The notes under the pieces are model-generated. The model worked only from the letters and a program-made list of their open reading frames with translations. It searched no databases and was not told the origin of the DNA. Position numbers and translations under genes: made by a program. Source: Strongylocentrotus droebachiensis (Eukaryota; Echinodermata; Echinoidea; Camarodonta; Strongylocentrotidae). Taken from it: a DNA stretch of 64,000 nt. Positions 33,901 through 44,019 of the stretch are shown one piece after another. Numbering within the stretch: the stretch's first letter is position 1; every line of letters starts with the position of its first letter. The stretch spans positions 367,653-431,652 of the forward strand of contig JAVYIG010000868.1 in the NCBI GenBank assembly GCA_035222895.1, read 5' to 3'.

Positions 33901-36900
33901 GTCTAACAGACTGTGGCTGAGCAAACCTTGGAATGATGCCCAATACCCTCTCAAGAAGACTGGGATAGAAGCCTTGCTGGAGGAACACCAGGAAGTTAAC
34001 CAGAGATGCTACTTTTACCAGTCTCTCCAACAAGTCTATCAATTTCCATACCTACATCAAGAAAAAGTTTTAAATGAACAGCATAATTTCAAATTTCAAT
34101 AACTATGCTAGAAGAATGTTATAGGACTTGGTAGGACATTTGGATCTGAAAGTGTAGTTCAACAAATCATCAACTTTTTAAAAAGGTATCCATGAGAATT
34201 AAATGACAGATTCTGATGAACTTTTAGTGAATTAATCTTCAATGAGAAAGTTCAAGTTCAAATACACCTGCTCTCCCCCCCCCCCCCGAAAAAAATAATC
34301 CTTAAGCACTGATTAGAGTAAGTAGCCCCCAAACTCCCTTCTGTTTAAGGGTCATTCCATGTCAAATCACCCAAAAAATCTGAAAATCTGAACCCGACCA
34401 TTTTTGATTTTGATGAAACTTAAGGCCCTTTTACACTTTCACGGATCGCATCACGGATCATCCCGGATCTTAATCCGGTGTGTTCCGGCGTGCGACACCA
34501 CGATTTCTTCTCGATGCCGGTGTGGATACGTTCCGAACTGGGTGTATACACGGGCAAGGACGGTGTCTCCACGGACAGACAAGGTAGCCACGCGGACCAC
34601 GCCGGAAACGCATACGGAGTTAACACGGATTTCAAGGAAGAGCACGGAGGCTACTGGGTACTTTTACGGTCCTTACACGGAGGTGTACGTTGTCTATTGG
34701 GATATCTCCGGAATGTTGACGGGTGACTTGAGCTTGTAGGCGCTCATTTGATATACGGAATTTCAAACCCGGACGAAACCGGTGTCAATACGGACCTCCC
34801 GGTGTCTACACGGACTGTCCCGGATGTATTCGGCGGCTACACGGAGGTACACGGTGCCTACAGGGAAGAGGACGGATTGTTTCATCCGTGAACTCCGGGA
34901 TGAAAAATTAAGCAAGCTTAATTTTTTCCTCGGATATGCCGGTACGCCAAGGATCACGCCGGATGCCTCCCCGGTGTATATACGGTAATGCCGGAGATAA
35001 CACGGATGATCCCGGAGCGACGATCCGGGATGATCCGTGATGCGATCCGTGAAAGTGTAAAAGGGCCTTTAGTGTACTTGTTAAGTGTGATCTCACAGCA
35101 CCAAATCCAAAATTTTAGGTCAATTGGGTGAGGGGTTTGGGAGATACGGCCAACCAAATTTTGAGATATTTGCAAAAATGGGGGTGGCGGGCCTACCTTT
35201 GAACCCTTGTATCTCGGGACCTAATGGGTCAATCTTCACAAAATTTGTATTGTTGGAAAGGGTATTCAATAAGGGTTCCAAATCTGCCGCCATTTTGAAA
35301 ATTCGTACATGTTGGGGTACTTTGACCTCTTGACCTAAGATTTGACCTTGAAATTGACCTTGTGGATCACGTAACCTTGACAACATTTTTCATGAAATGC
35401 AATCTCTGACATGTTCACTTAAACATATAAAAGTTTCAGAGATATAATATTTTTTGTTTAGGAGCAATAAGGATTGAAAGTATCCATACTTACAGATATT
35501 CACAATAAACCCTATTATAATGTATACAATACATGCAATATGCACAGTACAACATACATCTTCCACATGCTTTTTTGTTCTAGTCATACCCATTCTAAAT
35601 GTCAGCAGTACTTGAATAGGAATAGAAATAAAATGACAAGTTCATATAGGCCTAAAGGGTTAACAGGATGTAAGACTTTAGGCCTCTGAGTCGGTTCTAG
35701 GATAATTACCCCCCCCCCCCCCCCCGAGGACAATTACCCCCGAGGACTATCACACCCAGAGGACAATTAACCCCAGAAAATTACCTCCTAGGACAATCTA
35801 CCCCCCCCCCCCCCCCCAAAAAAAAAAAAATCTGCTTTGATTAAAACCAACTTATTATCAGGATGGACTTCCCCTTTAACAAATAAGGGGGGGGGGGAAT
35901 TGTCCTAGGGGGTAATTGTCCGGGGGGTAATTATCTTGGGGTGTAATTGTACGGGGGTAATTGTCCTCAGGGGGGGGGGGACAGATTGTCCTAGAAGGTA
36001 ATTTTCTGGGTTTAATTGTCCTATGGGTGTGATAGTCCTCGGGGGGTAATTTTCCTCGGGGGGGGGGGGGACATTTCCTGGGGGTTAGTTTTCCAGGGGG
36101 GGGGGGGGGGGGGTAATTATCCTAGAACCGACTCAGAGGCCTAAAGCCATACATCCTGTAGTGTTAACCCTTTAGGCCTATATGAACTTAGAATGGATAT
36201 GCCTAGAACAAAAAAGCATGTGGAAGATGTATGTTGTACTGTGCATATTGCATGTATTGTATACATTATAATAGGGTTTATTGTGAATATTTGTAAGTAC
36301 GGATACTTTCAATCCTTATTGCTCCTAAACAAAAAATATTATATCTCTGAAACTTTTATATGTTTTAGTGAACATGTCAGAGATTGCATTTCATGAAAAA
36401 TGTTGTCAAGGTTACGTGATCCACAAGGTCAATTTCAAGGTCAAATCTTAGGTCAAGAGGTCAAAGTACCCCAACATATACGGTACGGTATAATCAGCCA
36501 ACTTCTTCATCAGAAAACCTCAGCGTCAAAGAAAATGCCTCAGCATTTAACTGATGATGACCTTGCTGTTGATTTCTCTCGCTTCTTTGTCGGAAAGATT
36601 GAGAAAATCTGGGAGTGTATGCCAGCAACTCAGGTCCTCCCAAACGGACAGCCTTCACGTGATTGTGATGCCCATCTGACATTGATACATCCTACATGTC
36701 CAGAGGAAGTCAAGCGGATAATTCACAAGACCTCTGCAAAGACATGTTCGCTTGACCCGGTGCCTACAGTTCTTGTTAAACAACACGGTGACCTCCTAGC
36801 TCTGCATATTTCGTGTCTGATTAATGCGTCACTGCGTGATGGAGTCTTCCCAGACTGTCTGAAACTGGCATATGTTACCCCAGTATTGAAGAAATCTTCA

Positions 36901-39900
36901 CTTGATCACAACGATCTGGCTAACTATCGCCCAGTATCAAATTTGCCTTTTCTGGCCAAAGTGACTGAGAAAATTGTCGCAAGTCGTCTGACAGCTTATC
37001 TGCAGGGCAATGATCTACATGAGTGCCTACAGTCTGCATACAGAAAGAATCACAGTGTGGAGACGGCACTACTGAAGGTCTCGGATGACATCCTAACATC
37101 AATTGATTGCAGAAAAGCAGCTGCCCTAGTTCTGCTTGACCTGTCAGCTGCATTTGATACCATCGATCATGCTGTTCTGCTTGAGAGACTTAGAGAAGAT
37201 TTTGGAATTGAAGCAACTGCACTCCAATGGTTTGAGTCTTACCTCAATGACAGAAGACAAGCTGTGGTCATCAATGGCAATCTATCACCTGAGACCACCC
37301 TTAGCTACGGAGTTCCGCAAGGCTCTGTCCTCGGTCCCTTGCTCTTCACACTCTACATCACCCCTCTTGGCTCTATCATACAGCGACATGGTCTTAGCGC
37401 ACATTTCTATGCAGACGACACCCAGCTCTACCTAACTTTTGATCCAAAAGTTGGAGGCGCTGAGGAACGTGCAGCTGCAGCCATCAGTGCTGCCATCGAA
37501 GAGATTCGATGTTGGATGAGACGCAACTTCTTGAAGCTAAATGAAAAGAAAACCAAGTATCTCCTTTTGTCTTCACCACACATGGGAAATAAGATCACTG
37601 GTACTCCTATTCTAGTCGGTGAGGAAGCTGTATCTCCCAACAACAAGGCTAGAAATCTTGGAGTAGTCTTCGACAGAACTATGAGCATGAAGGATCACAT
37701 TTCGCGTGTCTGTCAGTCTGCATTCTACCATCTCCGCAGGATTGCAGAGATCAGACACTGTCTCACCAGAAGTGCCGCGGAAAACCTCATCCATGCTCTA
37801 ATAACCTCAAGGCTGGATTTCTGCAACTCTCTCCTTGTCGGCTTACCATCATCAGCCATCAAACGTCTCCAGGCGGTCCAGAATGCTGCTGCTCGCCTTC
37901 TGATGGGAATCAGGAAGTTTGACCACATCTCGCCTACACTCCATGAGCTTCATTGGCTGCCAGTGCACTGCAGAGTGCAGTATAAGATCTTGCTGCTTGC
38001 ATTTAAGGCTCTACATAACTTGTCCCCTGGCTATGTATCTGCTCTCATCAGTGTACGTCAGCTACGACCACGACTACGCTGTGCGGGACTCGTTCTTCAA
38101 GTGCCCAGTACCCGTCTAAAAACATACGGGGATAGAGCCTTCTCTTCATCTGCTCCGCATCTTTGGAACTCTCTACCTGTCCAACTTCGAAATTGTAACA
38201 ACATTGATACCTTTAAATCTGAACTCAAAACCTATCTTTTCCGGCAACATTGCGAATAATATGTGACATATTGAGGGAGCCAGGCGCCTTTGAATGCTTT
38301 TGCAGATAAATGGCGCTATACAAATGCTGTTCATCATCATCATCATCAACATATACAAATTTTCAAAATGGCGGCAGATTTGGAATCCTTATTGAATACC
38401 CTTTCCAATAATACAAATTTTGTGAAGATTGACCCTTTAGGTCCCGAAATACAAGGGTTCAAAGGTAGGCCCGCCACCCCCATTTTTGAAAAAATCTCAA
38501 AATTTGGTGGGCCGTATCTCCCAAACCCCTCACCCGATTGACCTAAAATTTTGGATTTGGTGCTGTGAGATCACACTCAACAAGTACACAAAGTTTCATC
38601 AAAATAAAAAATGGTCGGGTTAAAACCATTGGGTGATTTGACATGGAATGACCCTTAAGACATGATGATTATGAAATAATTCGATTTTAAGGGTAATACA
38701 GTGTTTCTTGAAGGATTCAAATTTGGTGACAAAGTGTTGTTACTTGGTGCATGTAGCTTTTCTAAGATCAAACATTAATCAAGTTTCATTCAATACTTCT
38801 GAAAGCTATAGGATTACATAGGTTGGGGTTATCTGTCCTGTGGATTAATTTTTAAACAGGAAAGTGCTGGTCCATCATTTCAACTTTCTTACCAATTGGA
38901 AATTTTCGCTGCTTCCAGTCATCAGAGAAAGATCTGAACTCCTCTCCTGAAACCACCTGCATCCAACGAGGAGCAGCGCATAGAGTAGCTGGTGCTTACG
39001 ATCTAGTGAAGGTGACCTTTGACCCTGTGGGAGGCTGTTTGTGTAGAGCATGTTGAGCATCTGCTGTCCAAGGGTGGCCCCTACTTTGCTGATAGAAAAC
39101 TGTGAAATTGAAGATACAAAATATGGCTATCATTATCTGGTCTGTTTTTCTATCTGAATGTAACAATAATTACAAGGAAACTGACCATTTAGAATTGATG
39201 TACCGGTAGTTTCCCAAAATTTGAACAATAATTTCATTGGGAATCATAACATAATCCTCATTCTTATGAGTAACCCTTTAACATTTGTTGCGCCATTCTT
39301 TAAAAACATGACGACAAGACATGCCAACCCTCTGTTCATATATGATGCAGAAAATCTTTACACTTTTTACAAGATGCAAGTTAATGTGAATGAATGGCAA
39401 ATGGGGTGAAGAAAAAAGTATCTGTAACAAAGGCCCCATAGCATACTCTCTTATATGTATATATTATCAAATACTGGGGTTATATTCTTTAAAAATGATA
39501 TATTTTATGTTAGTAAAACAATGTTAACTGTCTATTGAACAAATACAATCAGGATTAGTCATTGGTTAATGTCTGCACAAAGCTGGCTGCACTTGCTTAA
39601 AGTAAAAAGAGACATCTGAACAAGGACCAGTGGGAAGTGTTAGTTCTGGGCAATTTCAGTTTGATATGACAATTAACGGCATTTTCCCGACACGAAAGAT
39701 ATCATTTTCAGAATACGACCCAAGAAGTGGGAATTTTGTTGAGGTGCCTTACATCGTCATGTGGGGACAAGACTTTACAGACTACAAACATAATTCTAAC
39801 AATTTTTTATGTCAATCAAAATGGCATTACAATTAATAAATTAATGAAATAAAAGTACATGGCATTTCCCAGCAAACTTGTCAGCAAATTTGGTCCAACA

Positions 39901-42443
39901 CCCATACCCCCAATAAAAATGATTTAGCGTGTGTGTAATTGGATTGTTACAGTCGTGTATCAATCCAATATGATTATTTACGTCTGGGGACCGGCGTATA
40001 ACGTCACCATATCAGAAAGACTGTACTCGGTTTCGAACCTTAGTCCGTCTGAGCTACTATGTAGACAAAGAGAGAGAGCTGACCAAGTGGACGTACCGCT
40101 AGACCAACTCACATCTCCCTAATTTAGTTTAGCCCCTGCATAACTCAGCTGTTTGTAAAGTCATGCGTAACTTTACGAACAGCTTTATGAAACACCCCCC
40201 TGACTTTACGAACGACTTGTATATGTAGTGCCAGATAGAACGGCCAAAGATTTTCCTGATACTTTAACAAAGTGTGCCTATATTTCCAATAACCTCAATT
40301 AAATTATGGCAAAGAAATATACTTTGCATTAAAAATGTTTGTTATAATAAGAATTTAATCTACATCTGCACAGTTCAACTTTAGGTGATGCAGTTAAAAA
40401 ATGATTGGGCATCCCATTTGGCTTTTCATATATAAGTCGTTTGTAAAGTCATGCGTAACTTCGAACAGCTTTATGTAACACCCCCCTGGTTTGTTTTAAA
40501 TGGTACCTACTACCTATACAAATGCACTTACATGCCATATCAAGAGACGTAGAACAGCATTCACTTCAGGATCACACTTTGAGAGTACACCAGGCTAGAA
40601 AAAAGAAGAAAAAACATATATTTATCCAAATAGGCAAAATGTGTGAATATACATTATATCAATGAATTAAGGTATATTTTTCTACTTCTTTTGCCCTTAT
40701 ATTCCTGTTTTGTTTGCACTTTTTGAAAATTTATTCCCAAATTAAAATTGTAAACATGTAATATGTAGACCTGTCCTAGATATGAAGATATTACATATTG
40801 ACCCTAGTTTCATCTACCTTGGATAGCATCAATTGCACATTTTTGAATTGTTAAAAAGCTGAGAAAACAAAATTGTTGTGGTTGGGGTATACAGAGAGTA
40901 CTTCACATGACGTGAACTCTGATAATTCTCCAATTTGAGACATGAGCCCTATTGTTACCAAGAAAATGTAAATATGATAATGAACTATTATTAGTTACGG
41001 TAGTCATACCCTGAAGAACTGGAATGCTTTTGTTAACTGAGCCCTGAGAAGCAGATGAAGTTCATCATCCAGCTGATGGGCATCCAGCTAAAATTTGAAA
41101 AGGAAATAAAAGACGAACTCATGATATTGCTTGGTTAACTGAGAATGAATACAATTTTTGGTAGATCACATTATATAATCATACAAAATGAATAATCACT
41201 GTTCATCCACTGTTCAAAAAAAGTTGTATCTGACTCTTGAACATCCTCACCTGGACGCCACTGCAGCATGCGCATTGGACCCTTATACAGCTAAAAACAT
41301 CTATGCTGTCAAGAAAGTTCAACGTCGCATTAGGCTGCACATTTTGTCACCACAACACCTACGGATGGGACACTAGTGTTACCAATCTGCTCAACCAACT
41401 TAACCAATTAACTCAACTGGGGGTCACTTAAAGACAGAAGGGAAGCACACCGTCTTACCTGCCTCTTCAAAATGGCCAATGGACAACGAATATATACCAA
41501 TTTTACACCAACCCTAAGGCTTAGCCAGACAGACGTAGACAAGCTAGCGAGGACACTTTAACCAATTTGAAATCTGTCACACCACCTCGGACTACGCCAA
41601 CTCATTTTTTCCCCAAGGACTGTAAAGATATATGGAACAACCTACAACATGCAACAAGCAACCATCAATAAACCCACTTCCCCCCCCCCCAACTATTATT
41701 AAAAACTGCTATAGTGTCTGCCTGTCACTAAAGAACTTTTTACTACAAGTTAACTGTCCGCCCTCCACCACCTCCACGCAAAACTCTTCTTTGAAAATTG
41801 GTGTATTTAGGACTCCTAAATTAAATAAGGAGGAATTGAATCCAATAAGATCCAAGAAGATCTCTAGAGTAGTAGAGAGTCTAGTCTACTCTAACTGGTC
41901 TAAGAGTAAGACTAATTATTAAATAAAGTTATATTAGTCTAGATCTATAACCCCCTAATTATTGGCGAAATGACATTTTATTAACCAAAACAAAACCAAA
42001 TGAAGCTGAATACAAATTATGCCATCAATCATTCATTCATCAGGACAGTGAAAGTTTATCCAATTAACACTAGAATACATATTTATGTGTTTTTATAAAA
42101 TAACCATGTTCAAACAAAACATCATGTCAATCAATGTTTAAACTTAAGTTTACTAGTGAGATGGGGGCGTGGTCAAAAACAAAACATTGACCGGATTCTA
42201 CCCCACAACATTTTACATTCGGAAAACACAATCTATATGACCGACTTCACCATACACAAATTGTACCTTACAAACACTCAGTTCAAAACAGAATTACGCA
42301 AAAGTGGTTTATCAAATTAAAATGCGGAATAGTCCCATTATCTATTTGTTTACCTATCTACGGACTAAAAACAAGTTTGGAGGTTCAATTTCGACAAAAA
42401 GCATTTAATTTACCTGATTAACTCGGAGAACGCTGTGTGCCAT
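30956..42443 (-). CDS. PEX2: Peroxisome biogenesis factor 2 (PEX2), RING E3 ubiquitin ligase subunit
   Basis: Peroxisomal membrane RING E3. With PEX10 and PEX12 it monoubiquitinates the import receptor PEX5 so that it can be recycled. Seven coding exons on the minus strand: 42443-42414, 41087-41010, 40594-40532, 39099-38893, 34051-33899, 32976-32725 and 31054-30956 (TAG). All introns are GT-AG and all junctions are phase 0, giving 293 aa (human 305). Recognisable segments in order are VLRVNQLDA, PGVLSKCDPEV, GRW-like CRWFQERSSDL, VNFLVFLQQGFYP, RELLWHGFAEF and the RING. RING ligands are C236, C239, C251, H253, C256, C259, C272 and C275 (C3HC4). The last pair (CPSC) is in the final exon. Hydrophobic segments near LVNFLVFL and FLFFLLPLV fit the membrane part. 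The 4.8-kb intron between exons 4 and 5 is swollen by nested transposons. Confidence 0.95.
31447..32166 (-). mobile_element. 5'-truncated L1/Tx1-type LINE remnant (ORF2 C-terminus)
   Basis: An open 215-codon frame (32166-31519) encodes the C-terminal region of a LINE ORF2. Typical segments are CWRNTLEAE..., MYNILAIP and a CCHC-like finger KCYYCNKTGDCMHMFFFCNE (C-x2-C...H-x4-C, the zf-RVT type). A run of about 20 T on the plus strand at 31447 is the poly-A tail of the minus-strand copy. The reverse transcriptase and endonuclease parts are missing, so the copy is dead. It sits in the last PEX2 intron in the same orientation as the gene. No target duplication could be placed. Confidence 0.7.
32936..33420. 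repeat. Degenerate ~100-bp tandem repeats spanning the PEX2 exon 6 acceptor
   Basis: Variants of 'CCAT..AGAAGCTCT....CTCAAAGGTCACCTGGTA.TTAC AAAGGTCAAAG' recur about five times, near 32945, 33040, 33120, 33215 and 33325. The first copy contains the real start of PEX2 exon 6, including its AG acceptor. The other copies lie upstream in the intron on the minus strand. Confidence 0.6.
34423..35068. mobile_element. Harbinger-like MITE with 47-bp perfect terminal inverted repeats
   Basis: Terminal repeats 34423-34469 and 35022-35068 are perfect inverse copies starting AGGCCCTTTTACACTTTCAC. They are flanked by the 3-bp direct repeat TTA (34420-34422, 35069-35071). The other arm of the host foldback element supplies the near-empty site. 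A TWA 3-bp duplication is typical of PIF/Harbinger transposons. The interior is crowded with CCGGTGTnnACACGGA-like palindromic units, about one every 20-40 bases. No transposase is present; frames crossing it are artefacts. Confidence 0.85.
35700..36130. repeat. Central palindrome of the foldback element: TAATTGTCC units and poly-C/poly-G tracts
   Basis: Left half has GGACAATTACCCCC-type units with C runs. The right half has the inverse GGGGGTAATTGTCC units with G runs. The C/G run lengths differ between halves, as expected from replication slippage. A single-copy spacer of about 65 bases lies between them. Confidence 0.8.
36482..38346 (+). mobile_element. 5'-truncated CR1/L2-type LINE with intact reverse transcriptase
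   Basis: Flanked by a 10-bp target duplication CAACATATAC (36472-36481 and 38347-38356). The other arm of the host foldback element shows the empty site, near 35308-35318. The 3' end carries GGCGCTATACAAATGCTG and a short (CAT)n/(ATC)n tail, as CR1/L2-type LINEs do. The copy starts inside ORF2, so the endonuclease and ORF1 are missing. Confidence 0.92.
36484..38259 (+). CDS. LINE ORF2 fragment: reverse transcriptase, endonuclease missing
   Basis: Retrotransposon protein that would copy the LINE RNA into DNA at a nicked target. The reading frame is unbroken to TAA at 38257-38259. RT motifs in order are NYRPVSNLPFLAK, the motif A region LLDLSAAFDTIDH, GVPQGSVLGPLLF and the catalytic FYADDTQLY (aspartates at codons 339-340 counted from ATG 36400). 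They are followed by thumb and C-terminal segments ending LWNSLPVQLR...FKSELKTYLFRQH. The ATG at 36400 lies outside the LINE: about the first 27 codons are foldback-element sequence read through in frame. The copy has no endonuclease and no own promoter, so it is not expected to be autonomous, though the lack of stops suggests a recent insertion. Confidence 0.85.
   Translation, partial: YGIISQLLHQKTSASKKMPQHLTDDDLAVDFSRFFVGKIEKIWECMPATQVLPNGQPSRDCDAHLTLIHPTCPEEVKRIIHKTSAKTCSLDPVPTVLVKQHGDLLALHISCLINASLRDGVFPDCLKLAYVTPVLKKSSLDHNDLANYRPVSNLPFLAKVTEKIVASRLTAYLQGNDLHECLQSAYRKNHSVETALLKVSDDILTSIDCRKAAALVLLDLSAAFDTIDHAVLLERLREDFGIEATALQWFESYLNDRRQAVVINGNLSPETTLSYGVPQGSVLGPLLFTLYITPLGSIIQRHGLSAHFYADDTQLYLTFDPKVGGAEERAAAAISAAIEEIRCWMRRNFLKLNEKKTKYLLLSSPHMGNKITGTPILVGEEAVSPNNKARNLGVVFDRTMSMKDHISRVCQSAFYHLRRIAEIRHCLTRSAAENLIHALITSRLDFCNSLLVGLPSSAIKRLQAVQNAAARLLMGIRKFDHISPTLHELHWLPVHCRVQYKILLLAFKALHNLSPGYVSALISVRQLRPRLRCAGLVLQVPSTRLKTYGDRAFSSSAPHLWNSLPVQLRNCNNIDTFKSELKTYLFRQHCE
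39985..40122 (-). mobile_element. tRNA-derived SINE
   Basis: Read on the minus strand from 40122: GAGTTGGTCTAGCGGTACG (A box), then after about 60 bases GGTTCGAAACC (B box). The A-B spacing is longer than in a functional tRNA because of a (CT)-rich stretch. It lies in the PEX2 intron between exons 3 and 4. Confidence 0.6.
40140..40490. mobile_element. MITE-like inverted-repeat element, GTTTGTAAAGTCATGCGTAA type
   Basis: GTTTGTAAAGTCATGCGTAA followed by CTTTACGAACAGCTTTATG and AACACCCCCCTG appears at 40153-40203 and again at 40440-40490. TGACTTTACGAACGACTTGT (40200) is the inverse of AAGTCGTTTGTAAAGTCA (40435). Limits are approximate. Confidence 0.5.
41100..42400. other. First PEX2 intron, no gene recognised
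   Basis: AT-rich sequence with a poly-C run near 41681. Short open frames (41188, 41237, 41632) have no recognisable domains. Confidence 0.4.
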
Positions 42444-42560
42444 CTTCCACAAATTTGTGTTGTTTACATCTTGTTTCATTTCTGATTAACGACCTCTATC
42501 GTTAGAGCGCGCGCAGCCTCACCTGAGTATTATTTTATAGTTTGAATAAGGAGAGAATAA
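42444..42560 (-). promoter_or_regulatory. PEX2 5' untranslated region and probable promoter
   Basis: The coding start ATG is at 42443. Upstream on the minus strand are about 50 AT-rich bases and then a GC/CpG-containing stretch (GAGCGCGCGCAGCC on the plus strand, 42507-42520). That is the usual look of a housekeeping TATA-less promoter or start region. No transcription start was determined. Confidence 0.35.
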
Positions 42561-42800
42561 TCAAATAAATAAAAAGGTACAGAATCCAGCTATTAAATAA
42601 TATAAAATAATATTAAATAATATATAAATAATATAAAATAATAAAATAAAATATATTAAATAATATATATATATGAATAAAAATGAAATACACAAATAAG
42701 AAAATATATAGGTAAATGTATAGACCCCTTATAGATAAATAAATTAATACAAAAAGAAAAAAGTAAATACCACAAACGGCTATAGCCTTGGAGTTGAAGG

Positions 42801-43028
42801 CAGTGGCGGATCCAGGGGGGGGGGGGAATGGGGCCGGGTGGCCCGCCCCCCCCCCCCCCCCCTTGGGAAAAAAATGTGTAAAAACACGTTAATTTTACCT
42901 TTTTTGTGAGATGCCCCCCCCCCCCCCCGGCGCTCAAGGGGGGGGGGGAGTGCAAATTTTCAAATTTTTGAGGGCAAAACAAAAAAATTAGTGCTCACTA
43001 CCTCTAAGAAATCCTGGATCCGCGCCTG
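42801..43028. mobile_element. Short hAT-like MITE, 228 bp
   Basis: Starts CAGTGGCGGATCCAGG and ends CCTGGATCCGCGCCTG. It is flanked by imperfect 8-bp direct repeats GTTGAAGG and GTTGAATT. The interior has several G or C runs of 12-18 bases and GGGCAAAACAAAAAAATTAG. A related 3' end is at 63370-63504. Confidence 0.7.
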
Positions 43029-43099
43029 GTTGAATTATCTTTTTTCTCCTCTCCCTTCCCCGCTCCATCTCTCTCTTGCTCAACTGTATTTTTAGTTTA

Positions 43100-43163
43100 C
43101 CCTTCCCTTTCTCTATCTCTCTCTCTCTCTCTCTCACTCTCTCTCTCTCTATCTCACTGTATC
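43100..43163. repeat. (CT)n microsatellite
   Basis: CT repeats of about 60 bases, interrupted. Confidence 0.85.
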
Positions 43164-43799
43164 TGTATATTATACATTCAGTTATTATACATGTTCACTC
43201 AAAAATAAAGTGGTTTATGTCAAATGTTTCATTATATACATTTTTTTATTTCTCTTCTGCTCATAATTGAAGTATTCTCCTGAAAAAAAAGACTACACTT
43301 AATTACATTATTGCAATGTAGATGATGCAAATGAGATGCTCGAAATCAGACTATTATACATCCTCTTCAATTCAATTTCATTTCATTTCATGGAAAATAT
43401 CTTACAAAGAAACAAAATAATATACAGTGGTAAACAGAGGTATGTAGAACATACATGGAGAACAATTGATCAATTGATCCATTCATTATTCAAGCAATTT
43501 AACATAATTTATCAACTTTTATGGCAAGGGCATATGATGTGTATTTTTTTCTCAAAATATTTACACATGTAAGGGCTAGGGTCTTGGACATTAGATCGAT
43601 GCAACAAGCAATGTTTAGCAGTAGGCCTACATCTATCCACATTTCTCACTTATGAGATTTATACATACAAAAGTAATGAGCTGCTTTTAGACATACAGAA
43701 ATACACACACAAATCAATACAAATCTATCTGGATTATCATAGCACAGTTTCAATTACTAAATCAGGTCGGGTATGATCTTTATAAATGAGAACAAACCA

Positions 43800-44010
43800 C
43801 TGGTATTAAAGGTAGGCGTTACTACTGCAGCTAGAAGGGATTAGACCACACAGCGAGCCATCGAGGTCACTGTGACAGGTGGCTATCTCATTAACTCAGC
43901 TCTCATTTAACATAAGAAAAAGAGGATCATGGGGGACCAACAGGCACCGATTTGGGAAGTTTTCTATATAGAGGGAGCAAGTAGCTACAAGTAGGACAGT
44001 GTGCCTTTAA
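43800..44010 (+). repeat. Dispersed repeat (family E, copy 1)
   Basis: GGGATTAGACCAC...GAGGTCACTG, CATAAGAAAAAGAGGATCAT, GGGGGACCAAC and TATATAGAGGG.GCAAGTAGCTA are shared, in inverted orientation, with 53105-53290. The match covers roughly 180 bases at high similarity. Confidence 0.7.
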
Positions 44011-44019
44011 AGAAACATT

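Larger units (their letters stand above)
34349..38654. mobile_element. Large foldback (long inverted repeat) DNA element flanked by TTAA, with nested insertions
   Basis: The ends are perfect inverse copies for 24 bases (GGGTCATTCCATGTCAAATC...) and are flanked by TTAA at 34345-34348 and 38655-38658. The two arms stay highly similar and inverted right through to a central G/C-tract region (35700-36130) with a short unique spacer near 35820-35885. Removing the MITE (34423-35068) and the LINE (36482-38346) leaves about 1.8 kb made almost wholly of inverted arms. TTAA duplications are made by piggyBac and Kolobok transposases, but the termini do not settle which applies. No transposase is encoded. 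Paired 66-67-codon frames (35390-35593 minus, 36193-36396 plus) are the same sequence in the two arms and probably not genes. The element lies in a PEX2 intron. Confidence 0.85.

Noticed and set aside
34404-34988. Several overlapping frames of 60-110 codons on both strands
   Set aside because: They are translations of the Harbinger-like MITE and its terminal repeats; no protein family is recognisable.
35390-36396. Matching 66-67-codon frames in the two foldback arms
   Set aside because: Same DNA in inverted copies; no known domain and no other coding support, so treated as chance open frames in the arms.
36400-36481. N-terminal part of the LINE reverse transcriptase frame
   Set aside because: It belongs to the foldback element, upstream of the LINE target duplication; not part of the LINE protein.
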